This document shows positions 8,414 through 17,398 of a stretch of DNA of 64,000 nt, piece by piece (within the stretch, counting starts at the first letter, position 1; each line of letters begins with the position of its first letter). The notes below the pieces were generated by a model. That model saw only the letters and a list, made by a program, of their open reading frames with translations. It was not told the DNA's origin and searched no databases. The translations under genes were made by a program, and so were the position numbers. Origin of the DNA: PALSA-555 sp963821325 (GTDB lineage Bacteria > Actinomycetota > Acidimicrobiia > IMCC26256 > PALSA-555); the NCBI GenBank assembly GCA_963821325.1, contig CAWGDC010000005.1, positions 496,001-560,000 on the forward strand, given 5' to 3'.

Positions 8414-8561
8414 AGGTGCTTTCCGGAGAACCCAGAGCGGCGAACGTTCAGGAGGCGAGACGTCCTCGGCCCATGCACCGCGTCCTGGCGCACGTCAGTG
8501 GGGTCGGGCCCGTGCGAGGCCTTCGTCTCGGCGGACGAGCACATCGTCGGGTCCCGAGAGT

Positions 8562-8583
8562 CCCGAAGACGGGTCCGACCTGG
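8562..8583 (+). repeat. Partial direct repeat, copy C
   Basis: CCCGAAGACGGGTCCGACCT followed by GG matches the first 22 bases of copy A at 20 positions, then similarity ends. It marks the right end of the second module, shortly before the EF-G-like gene. Confidence 0.5.
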
Positions 8584-8620
8584 CGTGACGCGCGACGCCG
8601 GCGACGACGCCGCGGCCTGG

Positions 8621-10639
8621 CTAGGGCTTCGGGGCGGCGGTCGTGGCGAGCTTGCCGACCAGGTGCGAGGGGACCGGGTCGTAGTGGGAGTGCTGGAGGC
8701 TGAAGCGGCCGCGGCCGGCGGTGAGGGAGCGTAGGTCGATGGCGTAGCGCAGCACCTCGGAGGTGGGGACGAGGGCGACGATCTCGACCTCCCCGTCCCC
8801 GACGCTGGCTGAGCCTTGGATGCGGCCGCGCTTGGAGTTGAGGTCGCCCATGATCTCGCCTTGGGCGTCTTCGGGGGTGGTGACGACGAGCTCGCTGACG
8901 GGTTCGAGGAGGATGGGGCTGGCCTTGGCCATGGCTTCTTTGAAGCCCATCGAGCCGGCCATCTTGAAGCTCATCTCGGACGAGTCGACCGAGTGGTACT
9001 TGCCGTCGTAGCAGGTGACGCTCACGTCGACGACCGGGTAGCCGTACACGCCGCCGGACTGCATGGTCTCGACGACGCCCTTCTCCACCGCCGGGATGAA
9101 CTGGCGGGGGATGGCGCCACCGACGATCGCGTCGTTGAACTCGAAGCCGGCGCCCCGCTCGCGGGGGGCGACGCGCAGGAACGCGACGCCGAACTGGCCG
9201 TGCCCGCCGGTCTGCTTCTTGTAGCGCCCCTCGGCTTCGGCGGTCGTGGTGATGGTCTCCCGGTAGGCGACCTTCACGTCGTCGGTCTCGACCGCGACCC
9301 CGAACTTGCGCTGCAGCCGCTCGAGCGCGATCCCGAGGTGGGTCTCGCCCATGCCCCACAGCAGCGTCTGGTGGGTCTCCGCGTTGCGTTCGACCCGCAC
9401 CGCGGGGTCCTCGTCCTGGAGGCGGTGCAGCGCGTTGGCGAGCTTGTCCTCGTCGGCCTTCGACTTGGCGCGGATCGCGGCGGGCAGGACAGGCTGGGGC
9501 TGCTCGAGGCGTTCGACGTCGATGGTGGCGCCCCGGGCGCCGAGCACGTCGCCGGTCGCGGTGTCGGTGAGCTTGGCGACCGCGGCGAGGTCCCCGGCCG
9601 GCACGCTCGAGAGCGGCTCCTGCTCCTTGCCGCGCAGCGAGACGAGCTGGTGGAGCCGCTCCTCGGCGACGGTCCGGTCGTTGACGAGGGTGGCGTCGTG
9701 CTCGATGGTGCCCTGCAGCACCCGAAAGAGGTTGACGCGCCCGACGTAGGGGTCGACGACGGTCTTGAACACGAACGCCGCCGGGGGCCCGTCCACGACC
9801 TCGGGTGCGGGGGCGTCCTCGGCCATGAAGTGCGCGAGCCGGTCGATGCCGATGAGCTTGGCGGCGCTGCCGCACAGGACGGGGAACACGGTCGCCTCGG
9901 CGATGCCCTTGGCGAGTGCCCGCTCGAGCTCGTCGACGGCGATCTGCTCGTCGTTGAGGTAGCGCTCCATGAGGTCGTCGTCGGCGACGACGATCCCCTC
10001 GACGAGCGCGTCGCGGACCCGGTGCTCCTCGGAGGCCATGTCGTCGGGGATCGGGCCGGCGCTGCCCCGCCCGGTCGACCCGTCGTAGGTGATCGCCTCG
10101 TCGCCGAGCAGGTCGACGACGCCCCGGAACGCCGTCTCCTCCCCGAGAGGCAGCTCCAGGGGAGCGACGCCGGCACCGCAGCGGTCCTTCAGCTGGTCGA
10201 GGGTGCGCGTGAACGAGGCGCGTTCCCGCTCCAGCTTGTTGACGAAGATGGCCCGGGGCATGTCCCGGGCAGCGGCCAGCCGCCAGATGGCGTCGGTCTG
10301 GACCTCGACGCCCTCGACGGCGGAGACGACGAAGACGGCCAGGTCAGCGACGCGCAGCGCGGCGGCGACGTCGTTGATGAAGTCGGCGTACCCCGGCGTG
10401 TCGAGCAGGTTGACCTTGCGGCCCTCCCACTCGAAGGGGGCGAGCGCGAGCGAGACCGAGATGGTGCGCTTGTGCTCCTCGGGATCGAAGTCGGTGACGG
10501 TGGTCCCGTCCTCGACGCGACCCATCCGGGTGGTGACCCCGGCGACGTGGAGGAGGGCCTCGGCGACCGTCGTCTTGCCTGCGCCGCCGTGACCGACGAG
10601 CGCGACGTTGCGGATCATCGACGACGGCACCGTGTTCAC
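8621..10639 (-). CDS. Elongation factor G-like GTPase (EF-G2 type)
   Basis: 672 residues from GTG 10639, behind GGGGGAGGA. The GTPase domain shows the P-loop GHGGAGKT (residues 16-23), DTPGYADF as G3, and VNKLERER as G4, followed by EF-G domains II-V with the C-terminal RSLTAGRGRFSLQHSHYDPV. The switch region and several translocase motifs differ from canonical FusA, and the actinobacterial EF-G-like paralogues to which this belongs have no settled role in translocation. It is the only long minus-strand gene here and lies between the island and pgsA, so it may be native to the locus or carried by the insertion. The frame is intact. Confidence 0.85.
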   Translation of the reverse strand: MNTVPSSMIRNVALVGHGGAGKTTVAEALLHVAGVTTRMGRVEDGTTVTDFDPEEHKRTISVSLALAPFEWEGRKVNLLDTPGYADFINDVAAALRVADLAVFVVSAVEGVEVQTDAIWRLAAARDMPRAIFVNKLERERASFTRTLDQLKDRCGAGVAPLELPLGEETAFRGVVDLLGDEAITYDGSTGRGSAGPIPDDMASEEHRVRDALVEGIVVADDDLMERYLNDEQIAVDELERALAKGIAEATVFPVLCGSAAKLIGIDRLAHFMAEDAPAPEVVDGPPAAFVFKTVVDPYVGRVNLFRVLQGTIEHDATLVNDRTVAEERLHQLVSLRGKEQEPLSSVPAGDLAAVAKLTDTATGDVLGARGATIDVERLEQPQPVLPAAIRAKSKADEDKLANALHRLQDEDPAVRVERNAETHQTLLWGMGETHLGIALERLQRKFGVAVETDDVKVAYRETITTTAEAEGRYKKQTGGHGQFGVAFLRVAPRERGAGFEFNDAIVGGAIPRQFIPAVEKGVVETMQSGGVYGYPVVDVSVTCYDGKYHSVDSSEMSFKMAGSMGFKEAMAKASPILLEPVSELVVTTPEDAQGEIMGDLNSKRGRIQGSASVGDGEVEIVALVPTSEVLRYAIDLRSLTAGRGRFSLQHSHYDPVPSHLVGKLATTAAPKP

Positions 10640-10674
10640 CGTTGGTCCTCCCCCAGGAGCGGAGACTCGCCCGG

Positions 10675-10680
10675 ATCGTA
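10675..10680 (-). promoter_or_regulatory. -10 box (TACGAT) of the EF-G-like gene
   Basis: On the minus strand TACGAT lies 35 bp upstream of the GTG at 10639, leaving a leader of about 29 nt that contains the ribosome site GGGGGAGGA. The rest of this 173-bp divergent spacer holds a possible plus-strand -10 (TACCCT, 10723-10728) for pgsA. Confidence 0.5.
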
Positions 10681-10812
10681 CCGGTGGTGCCGACGATGGC
10701 CCCAGGCCGGATCGGCCCCTGGTACCCTCCGAGGAGATCGCGTGACTCGCGCCCCCGACGGCGCCGAGTGGCAGCCACCGTCTCCGGCGGCGCCGTTGAG
10801 GAGTCCGACCGC

Positions 10813-11440
10813 ATGCTCGACCGACGATGGCGCGCCAAAGCCGAGCAGGGGCTGGAGCCGGTCGGGCGGGCGTTGCACGGCATCGGCGTCTCCGCCGACG
10901 GCCTCACCGTGTTCGGTCTCATCGCCGCAGCCGGCACCGGGCTGCTCATCGCCAACGGCAACCTGCTCCTCGCCGTCTTCGGGCTGGCGCTCACCGGGCT
11001 GCCCGACGTGCTCGACGGGTCGGTGGCCCGCCAGAGCGGCACCGCGGGACGGCGGGGCGCGTTCTTCGACTCGGTGTGCGACCGGGCCGCCGACGCGCTC
11101 CTGCTCGGCGGCGTGGCGTGGCACCTGACGGGCGGCGGCGGTGGGCTCGCCGTCCTGGCCTTCGCGGTGCTCGCCGCGACGATGCTCGTGTCCTACGAGC
11201 GGGCGAAAGCCGAGGCGCTCGGGTTCAACGCCCACGGCGGCGTCATGGAGCGAGCCGAGCGGATCGTGCTCCTCGGCGTCGGGCTCGCGTTCGACATCCT
11301 CGTTCCCGTCCTCTGGCTCATGCTCGCCCTCGTCACCCTCACCGCGGTGCACCGCTTCGTGATGGTGTGGCGTCAAGCGACCACCGCCGAGGCGGCCTCC
11401 TCGCCCGCGACCCGCGATCCCCGGTCTCACCGGCTTCGCA
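10813..11440 (+). CDS. pgsA: CDP-alcohol phosphatidyltransferase (phosphatidylinositol-phosphate synthase type)
   Basis: ATG 10813 follows GAGGAG at 9 bp and gives about 205 residues. The CDP-alcohol phosphatidyltransferase signature DG-x2-AR-x8-G-x3-D-x3-D reads DVLDGSVARQSGTAGRRGAF followed by FDSVCDRAAD. About five membrane helices follow. In Actinomycetota the enzyme before the PIM acyltransferase and mannosyltransferase joins CDP-diacylglycerol to inositol phosphate. No stop occurs where expected: the frame runs on past HRFVMVWRQA into the next gene, so the 3' end is blurred by a probable frameshift near 11400 and the end given is approximate. Confidence 0.85.
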
Positions 11441-12350
11441 ACTTCCGTGGCCGGGCCTCGCGCTGCGTGCCGCCTACCTCGGGTATCGGGCCGCCGCTGA
11501 GGTCGCGCGGGTGCTCCCACCCGCGCCCGCCGGGCACCTCGCCCGCGTCGCCTCTCGGGTCTACGAGGCCAGCAACCCGGCGCGGCGCCACCAGGTCGCC
11601 CGCAACCTCGACCGCGTCGCCGGTCACCCTCTCGACCCGGGCGCGCGCCGACGTGCGCCATGCGCGCCACGTTCGACTTCTACGGGCGGTACTGGCACGA
11701 GCTGTTCCGCCTCGCGGTCGAGGACCCGGGTCCGCTGCTCGCCGACTTCGTGTGCGACGGGCTGGAGCGCCTCGACCGCGCGGGCCGCCCACGGCAAGGG
11801 GGTGCTCGTGGCGCTGCCCCACCTGGGCAACTGGGACCTGAGCGGCGCGTGGATCGCGGCGCGTGGCTACGCGGTCACCGTCGTCGCCGAGCCGGTCGAC
11901 CCGCCGGAGCTGTTCGACTGGTTCGTCGCCACCCGGGCCCGGCTCGGGATGCGCGTCGTGCCCCTGGGGCCGGCCGCGGCTGGGGAGGTGCTCCGCGACC
12001 TGCGCGACGGCCGGGTGGTCGCCCTGGTCTGTGACCGCGACCTCGCCGGCGACGGGATCCCGGTCGAGTTCTTCGGCGAGGCGACGACGCTGCCGGGCGG
12101 ACCGGCGCTCCTCGCGCTGCGCAGCGGCGCGCCGCTCCTGCCGGTCGGCACCTACTTCCGGGCCGGGGACGGCCACGCGGCGCGGATCCTCGAGGCCCTC
12201 CCCACCGGCCGTCGAGCACGGATGCGCGACGATGTGGTCCGCGTGACCCAGCTGCTGGCCGACCGCTTCGAGACGCTGATCCGCGCCGCCCCCGAGCAGT
12301 GGCTGCTCATGCAGCCCAACTGGCCGTCGGACCGCACGGCGGCGCCGTGA
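11367..12350 (+). CDS. Lipid A/PIM-type lysophospholipid acyltransferase, two frameshifts
   Basis: About 320 residues in pieces: LRAAYLGYRAAAEVARVLPP to 11640, FDFYGRYWHELFRLAVEDPG to about 11785, then HGKGVLVALPHLGNWDLSG to the TGA at 12350. HLGNWD is the catalytic H-x4-D motif of the LpxL/HtrB family; DRDLAGDGIPVEFFGE is the acceptor-site region. Between a PI synthase and a PimA-like enzyme the likely role is acylation of phosphatidylinositol mannosides (PatA-like), by analogy with mycobacteria. The start is uncertain; a GTG at 11367 overlapping pgsA is one option. It ends in a 4-bp GTGA overlap with the next gene. Confidence 0.8.
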   Translation: MASSDHRRGGLLARDPRSPVSPASQLPWPGLALRAAYLGYRAAAEVARVLPPAPAGHLARVASRVYEASNPARRHQVARNLDRVAGHPLDPGARRRAPCAPRSTSTGGTGTSCSASRSRTRVRCSPTSCATGWSASTARAAHGKGVLVALPHLGNWDLSGAWIAARGYAVTVVAEPVDPPELFDWFVATRARLGMRVVPLGPAAAGEVLRDLRDGRVVALVCDRDLAGDGIPVEFFGEATTLPGGPALLALRSGAPLLPVGTYFRAGDGHAARILEALPTGRRARMRDDVVRVTQLLADRFETLIRAAPEQWLLMQPNWPSDRTAAP

Positions 12351-13463
12351 GCCTCGGACGGCCCCTCCGGGTGGCGCTCACCTGCCCGTACTCGGTCTCC
12401 CTCTACGGCGGCGTGCAGCTCCAGGTCCTCGGGCTCGCGCAGGCGCTGCGGGCCCGCGGGGTCGACGCCCGTGTCGTCGCCCCCACCGACGGGCCGCCGC
12501 CCCTCCCCGGCGTCACCAGCGTCGGGCCGAGCATCCGGTTCCCCTCGAACGGGTCGATCGCGCCGATCAACTCGACGAAAGCCGCGGTGCAGCGCACCCT
12601 CGAGGCGCTGCGGGTCTTCGAACCCGACGTGCTGCACCTCCACGAGCCCCTCCAGCCGGGCATCAACCACACCTGCCTGCTCGCCACCGACATCCCCGCC
12701 GTCGGGACCTTCCACGCCGCGCACCCCGGCCGCAACGGCTGGTATGAGGCGCTGCGCCTCCCGCTCCGCAAGATGGTCGACCGGCTCGCGGTCCGCACCG
12801 CGGTGTCACCCGAGGCGCAGCGCAACGTCGAGAGCAACTTCGGGGGACCCTGCGAGATCCTGCCGAACGGGGTGGACATCCCCACGTTCGCGACGGCCGA
12901 CCCGATGCGCGCCGACGTGCCCACCATCTGCTTCGTCGGCCGCCACGAGCGGCGCAAGGGCCTCGGCGTGCTGCTCGACGCGTTCGCCCGCCTCGACCGA
13001 CCCGCGGCGCTGTGGGTCGCGGGGGACGGTCCCGAGACGCCGGCGCTGCAGGCCCGGGGCGTCGACGGGGTGACATGGCTCGGCAGCGTCTCCGAGGCCG
13101 AGAAGGCCAGCCGGCTGCGCGGCGCGACGCTCGCCTGCTTCCCGTCGATCGAGGGCGAGTCGTTCGGGATCGTGCTGCTCGAGGCGATGGCCGCCGGCAC
13201 GCCGCTCGTCGCCTCCAATCTCACCGGCTACCGGCACGTCGCCCGCGACGGACGCGAGGCCGTGCTCGTCCCCCCCGGGGACCCCGCCGCGTTGGCGAGC
13301 AGCCTCGCGGCGCTGCTCGACGACCCCGGCCGCCGCGACGCGCTGCGCGCCGCGTGGACAGACCCGCGCCGAGGAGTTCTCCCTTGCCCGCCTCGCCGAT
13401 CGGCTCGTCGAACGCTACGAGTTCGCGGTGACCGGACGGGCCCGCGCCCCCGTCTCGGTCTGA
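12347..13463 (+). CDS. pimA: GT4 glycosyltransferase, PimA-like phosphatidylinositol mannosyltransferase
   Basis: GTG 12347 overlaps the acyltransferase stop. About 370 residues in a GT-B fold. N-terminal LTCPYSVSLYGGVQLQV and DVLHLHEPLQPG bind acceptor; C-terminal FVGRHERRKGLGVLLDAF and the E-x7-E motif EGESFGIVLLEAMAAGTPLV bind the GDP-sugar. Gene order and the VxLTCPYSxxxxGGVQ start strongly resemble mycobacterial PimA, which adds the first mannose to phosphatidylinositol on the cytosolic face of the membrane. A +1 frameshift near 13362 separates the last 33 residues (EEFSLARLADRLVERYEF), which end at TGA 13461. Confidence 0.88.
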
Positions 13464-13494
13464 CCCCCCGATGCTGGGCCGTCGCGACGGCTCG

Positions 13495-13500
13495 TATGAT
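13495..13500 (+). promoter_or_regulatory. -10 box (TATGAT) of lemA
   Basis: TATGAT lies 26 bp before the GTG at 13527, with GAGAGGTAGG between as a ribosome site. It is the best match to the canonical -10 hexamer among the promoters noted here. Confidence 0.5.
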
Positions 13501-13526
13501 GCGAGACGAACGAGAGGTAGGTCGCT

Positions 13527-14087
13527 GTGGTCGCTGTGATCGTCATCATCGCCATCATCGTCGTCGCGCTCCTGGCGGTGGCGCTCTTCTACAACGGGCT
13601 CGTCAAGACCCGGAACCGGGTGGACAACGCCTGGTCCCAGATCGACGTGCAGCTCAAGCGCCGCTACGACCTCATCCCGAACCTCGTCGAGACGGTCAAG
13701 GGCTACGCTGCCCACGAGCGCCAGACCCTCGAAGCGGTCACGAACGCGCGCAGCAACGCCATCAGCGCCCAGCAGGGCGGCGACGTGGCCCAGCAGGCCC
13801 AAGCCGAGAACGTGCTGTCCGGCGCGTTGAAGAGCCTGTTCGCCGTGGCGGAGGCCTACCCCGACCTGAAGGCGAACCAGAACTTCCTCCAGCTCCAAGA
13901 GGAGCTCACCTCGACCGAGGACCGGATCGCCTACTCGCGGCAGTTCTACAACGACAGCGTCTTGAACTACAACAACAAGATCCAGGTCTTCCCGCGCAAC
14001 CTGCTGGCGAGCACGTTCAACTTCGAGAAGCGCCAGTACTTCGAGGGTGACCCGGAGGCGACCGGGCCGGTCAAGGTCCAGTTCTGA
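13527..14087 (+). CDS. LemA family membrane protein
   Basis: 186 residues from GTG 13527. An N-terminal membrane helix (IVIIAIIVVALLAVALFYN, residues 4-22) is followed by the diagnostic LemA segment KTRNRVDNAWSQIDVQLKRR and YDLIPNLVETVKGYAAHE, then long helices and the C-terminal NFEKRQYFEGDP. The topology is N-out with a helical bundle. LemA genes commonly neighbour M48 or HtpX-like proteases, as here. The biochemical role is unknown; cell-envelope or membrane stress functions have been proposed. Intact frame. Confidence 0.9.
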   Translation: MVAVIVIIAIIVVALLAVALFYNGLVKTRNRVDNAWSQIDVQLKRRYDLIPNLVETVKGYAAHERQTLEAVTNARSNAISAQQGGDVAQQAQAENVLSGALKSLFAVAEAYPDLKANQNFLQLQEELTSTEDRIAYSRQFYNDSVLNYNNKIQVFPRNLLASTFNFEKRQYFEGDPEATGPVKVQF

Positions 14088-14116
14088 GCCCTGGCGCACG
14101 GTCGGGTGCCGGGCTG

Positions 14117-15022
14117 ATGGCCGAGCCGATCTCCCCGCCGACGGGACGCACCGTGCTGGATCGCGCCGTCCGCCGTAACCAGCGACGCACCGCGGCGATC
14201 CTCGCGACCGCGGCCGGGGGGTGCTGGTCGTCGGCCTCGTCGTGGTCCTGCTCACCGGGCTCGGGATCGTCGGCGTCGCGGTCGTCGTGGTGCTCGCCGT
14301 CGCCGTCGCGGTGCTCACCGACCGCACCGCCGGGCGGGTCGCGGTCGGCGTCACCGGCGCGCGCCTGGCCGAGGGTCGCGAGTCCCTGCGGCTCCACAAC
14401 CTCATCGAGGGCCTCTGCATCGCCGCCGGGCTCCCCAAGCCGCAGCTCTACGTCATCGACGACGAGGCGCTCAACGCGTTCACCGCGGGCCCGAGCCCCA
14501 AACGCGCCGTGCTTGCCGTCACCACCGGGCTGCTCGACACGCTGAACCACCTCGAGCTCGAAGGCGTCCTCGCCCACGAGCTGTCCCAGATCCGAAACCT
14601 CGACGCCGCGAACGTCGAGCGTCGCCGTCGTCGGCCTCGCCGGCCCGGTGCTGCTCGCCGACCTGGGGCGACGCCGCGCCGGGGGCGACGCGAACCCGCG
14701 CTCCATCGTGACCGTCCTGGCGCGGCCAGCCGTCGTGCTCCTGGTCCTCGCGCCCGTGGCCCGCTGGGCGTTGCACCGCGCCATCGACCCGCGCCGTGCG
14801 CTCGACGCCGACACGGCCGGTGTGCGCCTCACGCGCTACCCGCCGGGCCTCGCCTCGGCGCTGACCAAGCTGCGCGACCACGGCACGGCGGTGCGCCGGG
14901 CGACGCGTGCCACCGACCCGCTCTGGCTCGCCTCGCCGCTCCCATCCGGCGCCACGGGTGGCGGGTCCTTCGACACGCATCCGCCGCTCGACGAGCGGAT
15001 CCGGCTGCTCGAGAAGCTCTGA
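14117..15022 (+). CDS. M48-type (HtpX-like) membrane metalloprotease with altered zinc motif, two frameshifts
   Basis: The start ATG 14117 gives MAEPISPPTGRTVLDRAVRR. After a shift in the run of G at 14216-14221, two membrane helices (VLVVGLVVVLLTGLGIVGV and onward) precede the M48 core NLIEGLCIAAGLPKPQLYVI, DDEALNAFTAG and GVLAHELSQIRNLD. After a second shift near 14622, AGPVLLADLGRRRAGG and RRALDADTAGVRLTRYPPGL follow, ending with THPPLDERIRLLEKL. The usual HExxH zinc motif reads HELSQ, with CAG in place of a His codon, which would remove a zinc ligand. The later Glu/Asp region (DADTAG) is present. Either a pseudo-protease or a base error. Confidence 0.75.
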
Positions 15023-15113
15023 GCTCACCCGACGCGAGCACCGGCGGATGGACGCGCACCCCCGCACCGTCGGCGGCCGAGATTTCGGCGGCGGCGCCCG
15101 CCAACCCGGCCGG

Positions 15114-15119
15114 TACACT
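15114..15119 (+). promoter_or_regulatory. -10 box (TACACT) for leaderless pdxS
   Basis: TACACT is 6 nt before GTG 15126, so transcription should begin at or next to the start codon. There is no ribosome site. Confidence 0.6.
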
Positions 15120-15125
15120 GGGCGT

Positions 15126-16020
<895 letters not shown>

Positions 16021-16050
16021 GCGTGCGGACCGCCGCGCGCCCCCCAGGCC

Positions 16051-16635
16051 GTGAAAGTCGGCGTCCTCGCCCTCCAGGGAGCGTTCCGGGAGCACCGTGA
16101 GACGCTCGACGCGCTCGGCGTCGAGACCGTCGAGGTCCGCACCCCGGCGGCCCTGGCCGCGCTCGACGCGCTGATCCTCCCCGGCGGCGAGTCGACGACC
16201 ATCGGCCGGCTGCTCACCACCTCCGGGCTGCTCGGCGCCGCTCGCCGGGGCGACTCGCCGACGGGCTGCCCGTCCTCGGCACCTGCGCCGGGCTGATCGT
16301 GCTCGCCACCGACGTCGTCGACGGCCGCGACGACCAGCCGACCCTCGACGCGCTCGACGTGACCGTGCGCCGCAACGGCTACGGCACCCAGCTGCAGTCC
16401 TTCGAGGCCCCCCTCGACATCCGCGGGCTCATCGGCCCCGCCTTCCCGGGCGTGTTCATCCGCGCGCCGGTCGTGGAGCGGGTCGGGCCCGGGGTCGACG
16501 TCCTCGCCACCCACGACGACCAGCCGGTCCTGGTCGCGTCGCGGCCCGGTGTGGGGCACGACCTTCCACCCCGAGCTGTCCGGCGACCTGCGGGTCCACG
16601 AGCGGTTCCTCCACCACCTGACCGACACCCGATGA
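16051..16635 (+). CDS. pdxT: Pyridoxal 5'-phosphate synthase, glutaminase subunit PdxT, two frameshifts
   Basis: About 194 residues. GTG 16051 starts VKVGVLALQGAFREH, the family N-terminus. LPGGESTTIGRLL binds glutamine; after a shift near 16246, PVLGTCAGLIVLA carries the nucleophilic Cys of the triad (GTCAG); after a second near 16550, TTFHPELSGDLRVHERFL carries the catalytic His and Glu (HPE). It releases ammonia from glutamine and channels it to PdxS. The stop TGA 16633 is followed 10 bp later by yebC. Confidence 0.92.
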
Positions 16636-16645
16636 AGGGGGTGCG

Positions 16646-17398
16646 ATGAGCGGTCACTCCAAGTGGCACTCGATCAAGCACAAGAAGGGCGCGGCCGACG
16701 CCGCCCGCGGGAAGCTGTTCGCCAAGCTGATCCGTCAGATCGAAGTCGCCGCCCGGGAGGGCGGCGCCGACCCAGACGCCAACCCGACGCTGCGCACCAT
16801 GGTCGCGAAGGCACGCGACGCGTCGGTCCCGGTCGACACCATCGACCGGGCCATCAAGCGGGGGACCGGCGAGCTCGACGGTGTCCGCTACGAGCAGGTC
16901 ACCTACGAGGGCTACGCCCCGAACGGCGTCGCCGTGCTGGTCGAGTGCCTCACCGACAACCGCAACCGGACCGGCGCGGAGGTCAAGAACGTCTTCACCC
17001 GCCACGGCGGCTCCCTCGCCGAGCCCGGTGCGGTCGCCTGGCAGTTCGAACGCAAGGGCGTGATCACCGTCGAGACGTCCGCCACGACCGAGGACGACCT
17101 CATGCTGGCCGCGCTCGACGCCGGCGCCGAGGACATCACCGACCAGGGCGACACCTGGCAGGTCACCACCGCCCCCACTGATCTGCACCGCGTCCGCGAG
17201 GCCCTCGAGGCCGCGGGGGTCCCGGTGCTGAGCGCCGAGCAGTTCATGCTCGCCACCACGACCGTGCCGCTCACCGACCAGGCCGGCGCGAAGGCCGTCC
17301 TGCGCGTCATCGACGCTCTCGAGGAGCACGACGACGTGCAGACGGTGAACGCGAACTTCGACATCCCCGACGACGTCCTCGAGGCGGTGATGGCATGA
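16646..17398 (+). CDS. yebC: YebC/PmpR family DNA-binding or translation factor
   Basis: 250 residues, intact, from ATG 16646. It begins SGHSKWHSIKHKKGAADAAR, the family hallmark, then RGKLFAKLIRQIEVAAREGG and a C-terminal domain with YEGYAPNGVAVLVECLTDNR. It usually sits between pdxT and ruvC in Actinomycetota. The family has been described as a transcription regulator and, for YebC-type members, as a factor easing ribosome stalling at proline-rich stretches; which applies here is not decidable. Its stop overlaps the start of the next gene by 4 bp (ATGA), so the peroxiredoxin is translationally coupled. Confidence 0.92.
   Translation: MSGHSKWHSIKHKKGAADAARGKLFAKLIRQIEVAAREGGADPDANPTLRTMVAKARDASVPVDTIDRAIKRGTGELDGVRYEQVTYEGYAPNGVAVLVECLTDNRNRTGAEVKNVFTRHGGSLAEPGAVAWQFERKGVITVETSATTEDDLMLAALDAGAEDITDQGDTWQVTTAPTDLHRVREALEAAGVPVLSAEQFMLATTTVPLTDQAGAKAVLRVIDALEEHDDVQTVNANFDIPDDVLEAVMA

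Larger units (their letters stand above)
7855..8583 (+). repeat. Tandem module, copy 2
   Basis: Homologous to 6713-7462, from the -10 box through the barrel gene and its 3' flank to a partial direct repeat at 8562-8583. Small insertions and deletions in the flank show that the duplication is not recent. Confidence 0.75.

Noticed and set aside
8816..11128. Very long plus-strand open frame opposite the EF-G-like gene
   Set aside because: It is the antisense frame of a conserved GTPase; composition reflects high-GC codon use and no motifs are present.
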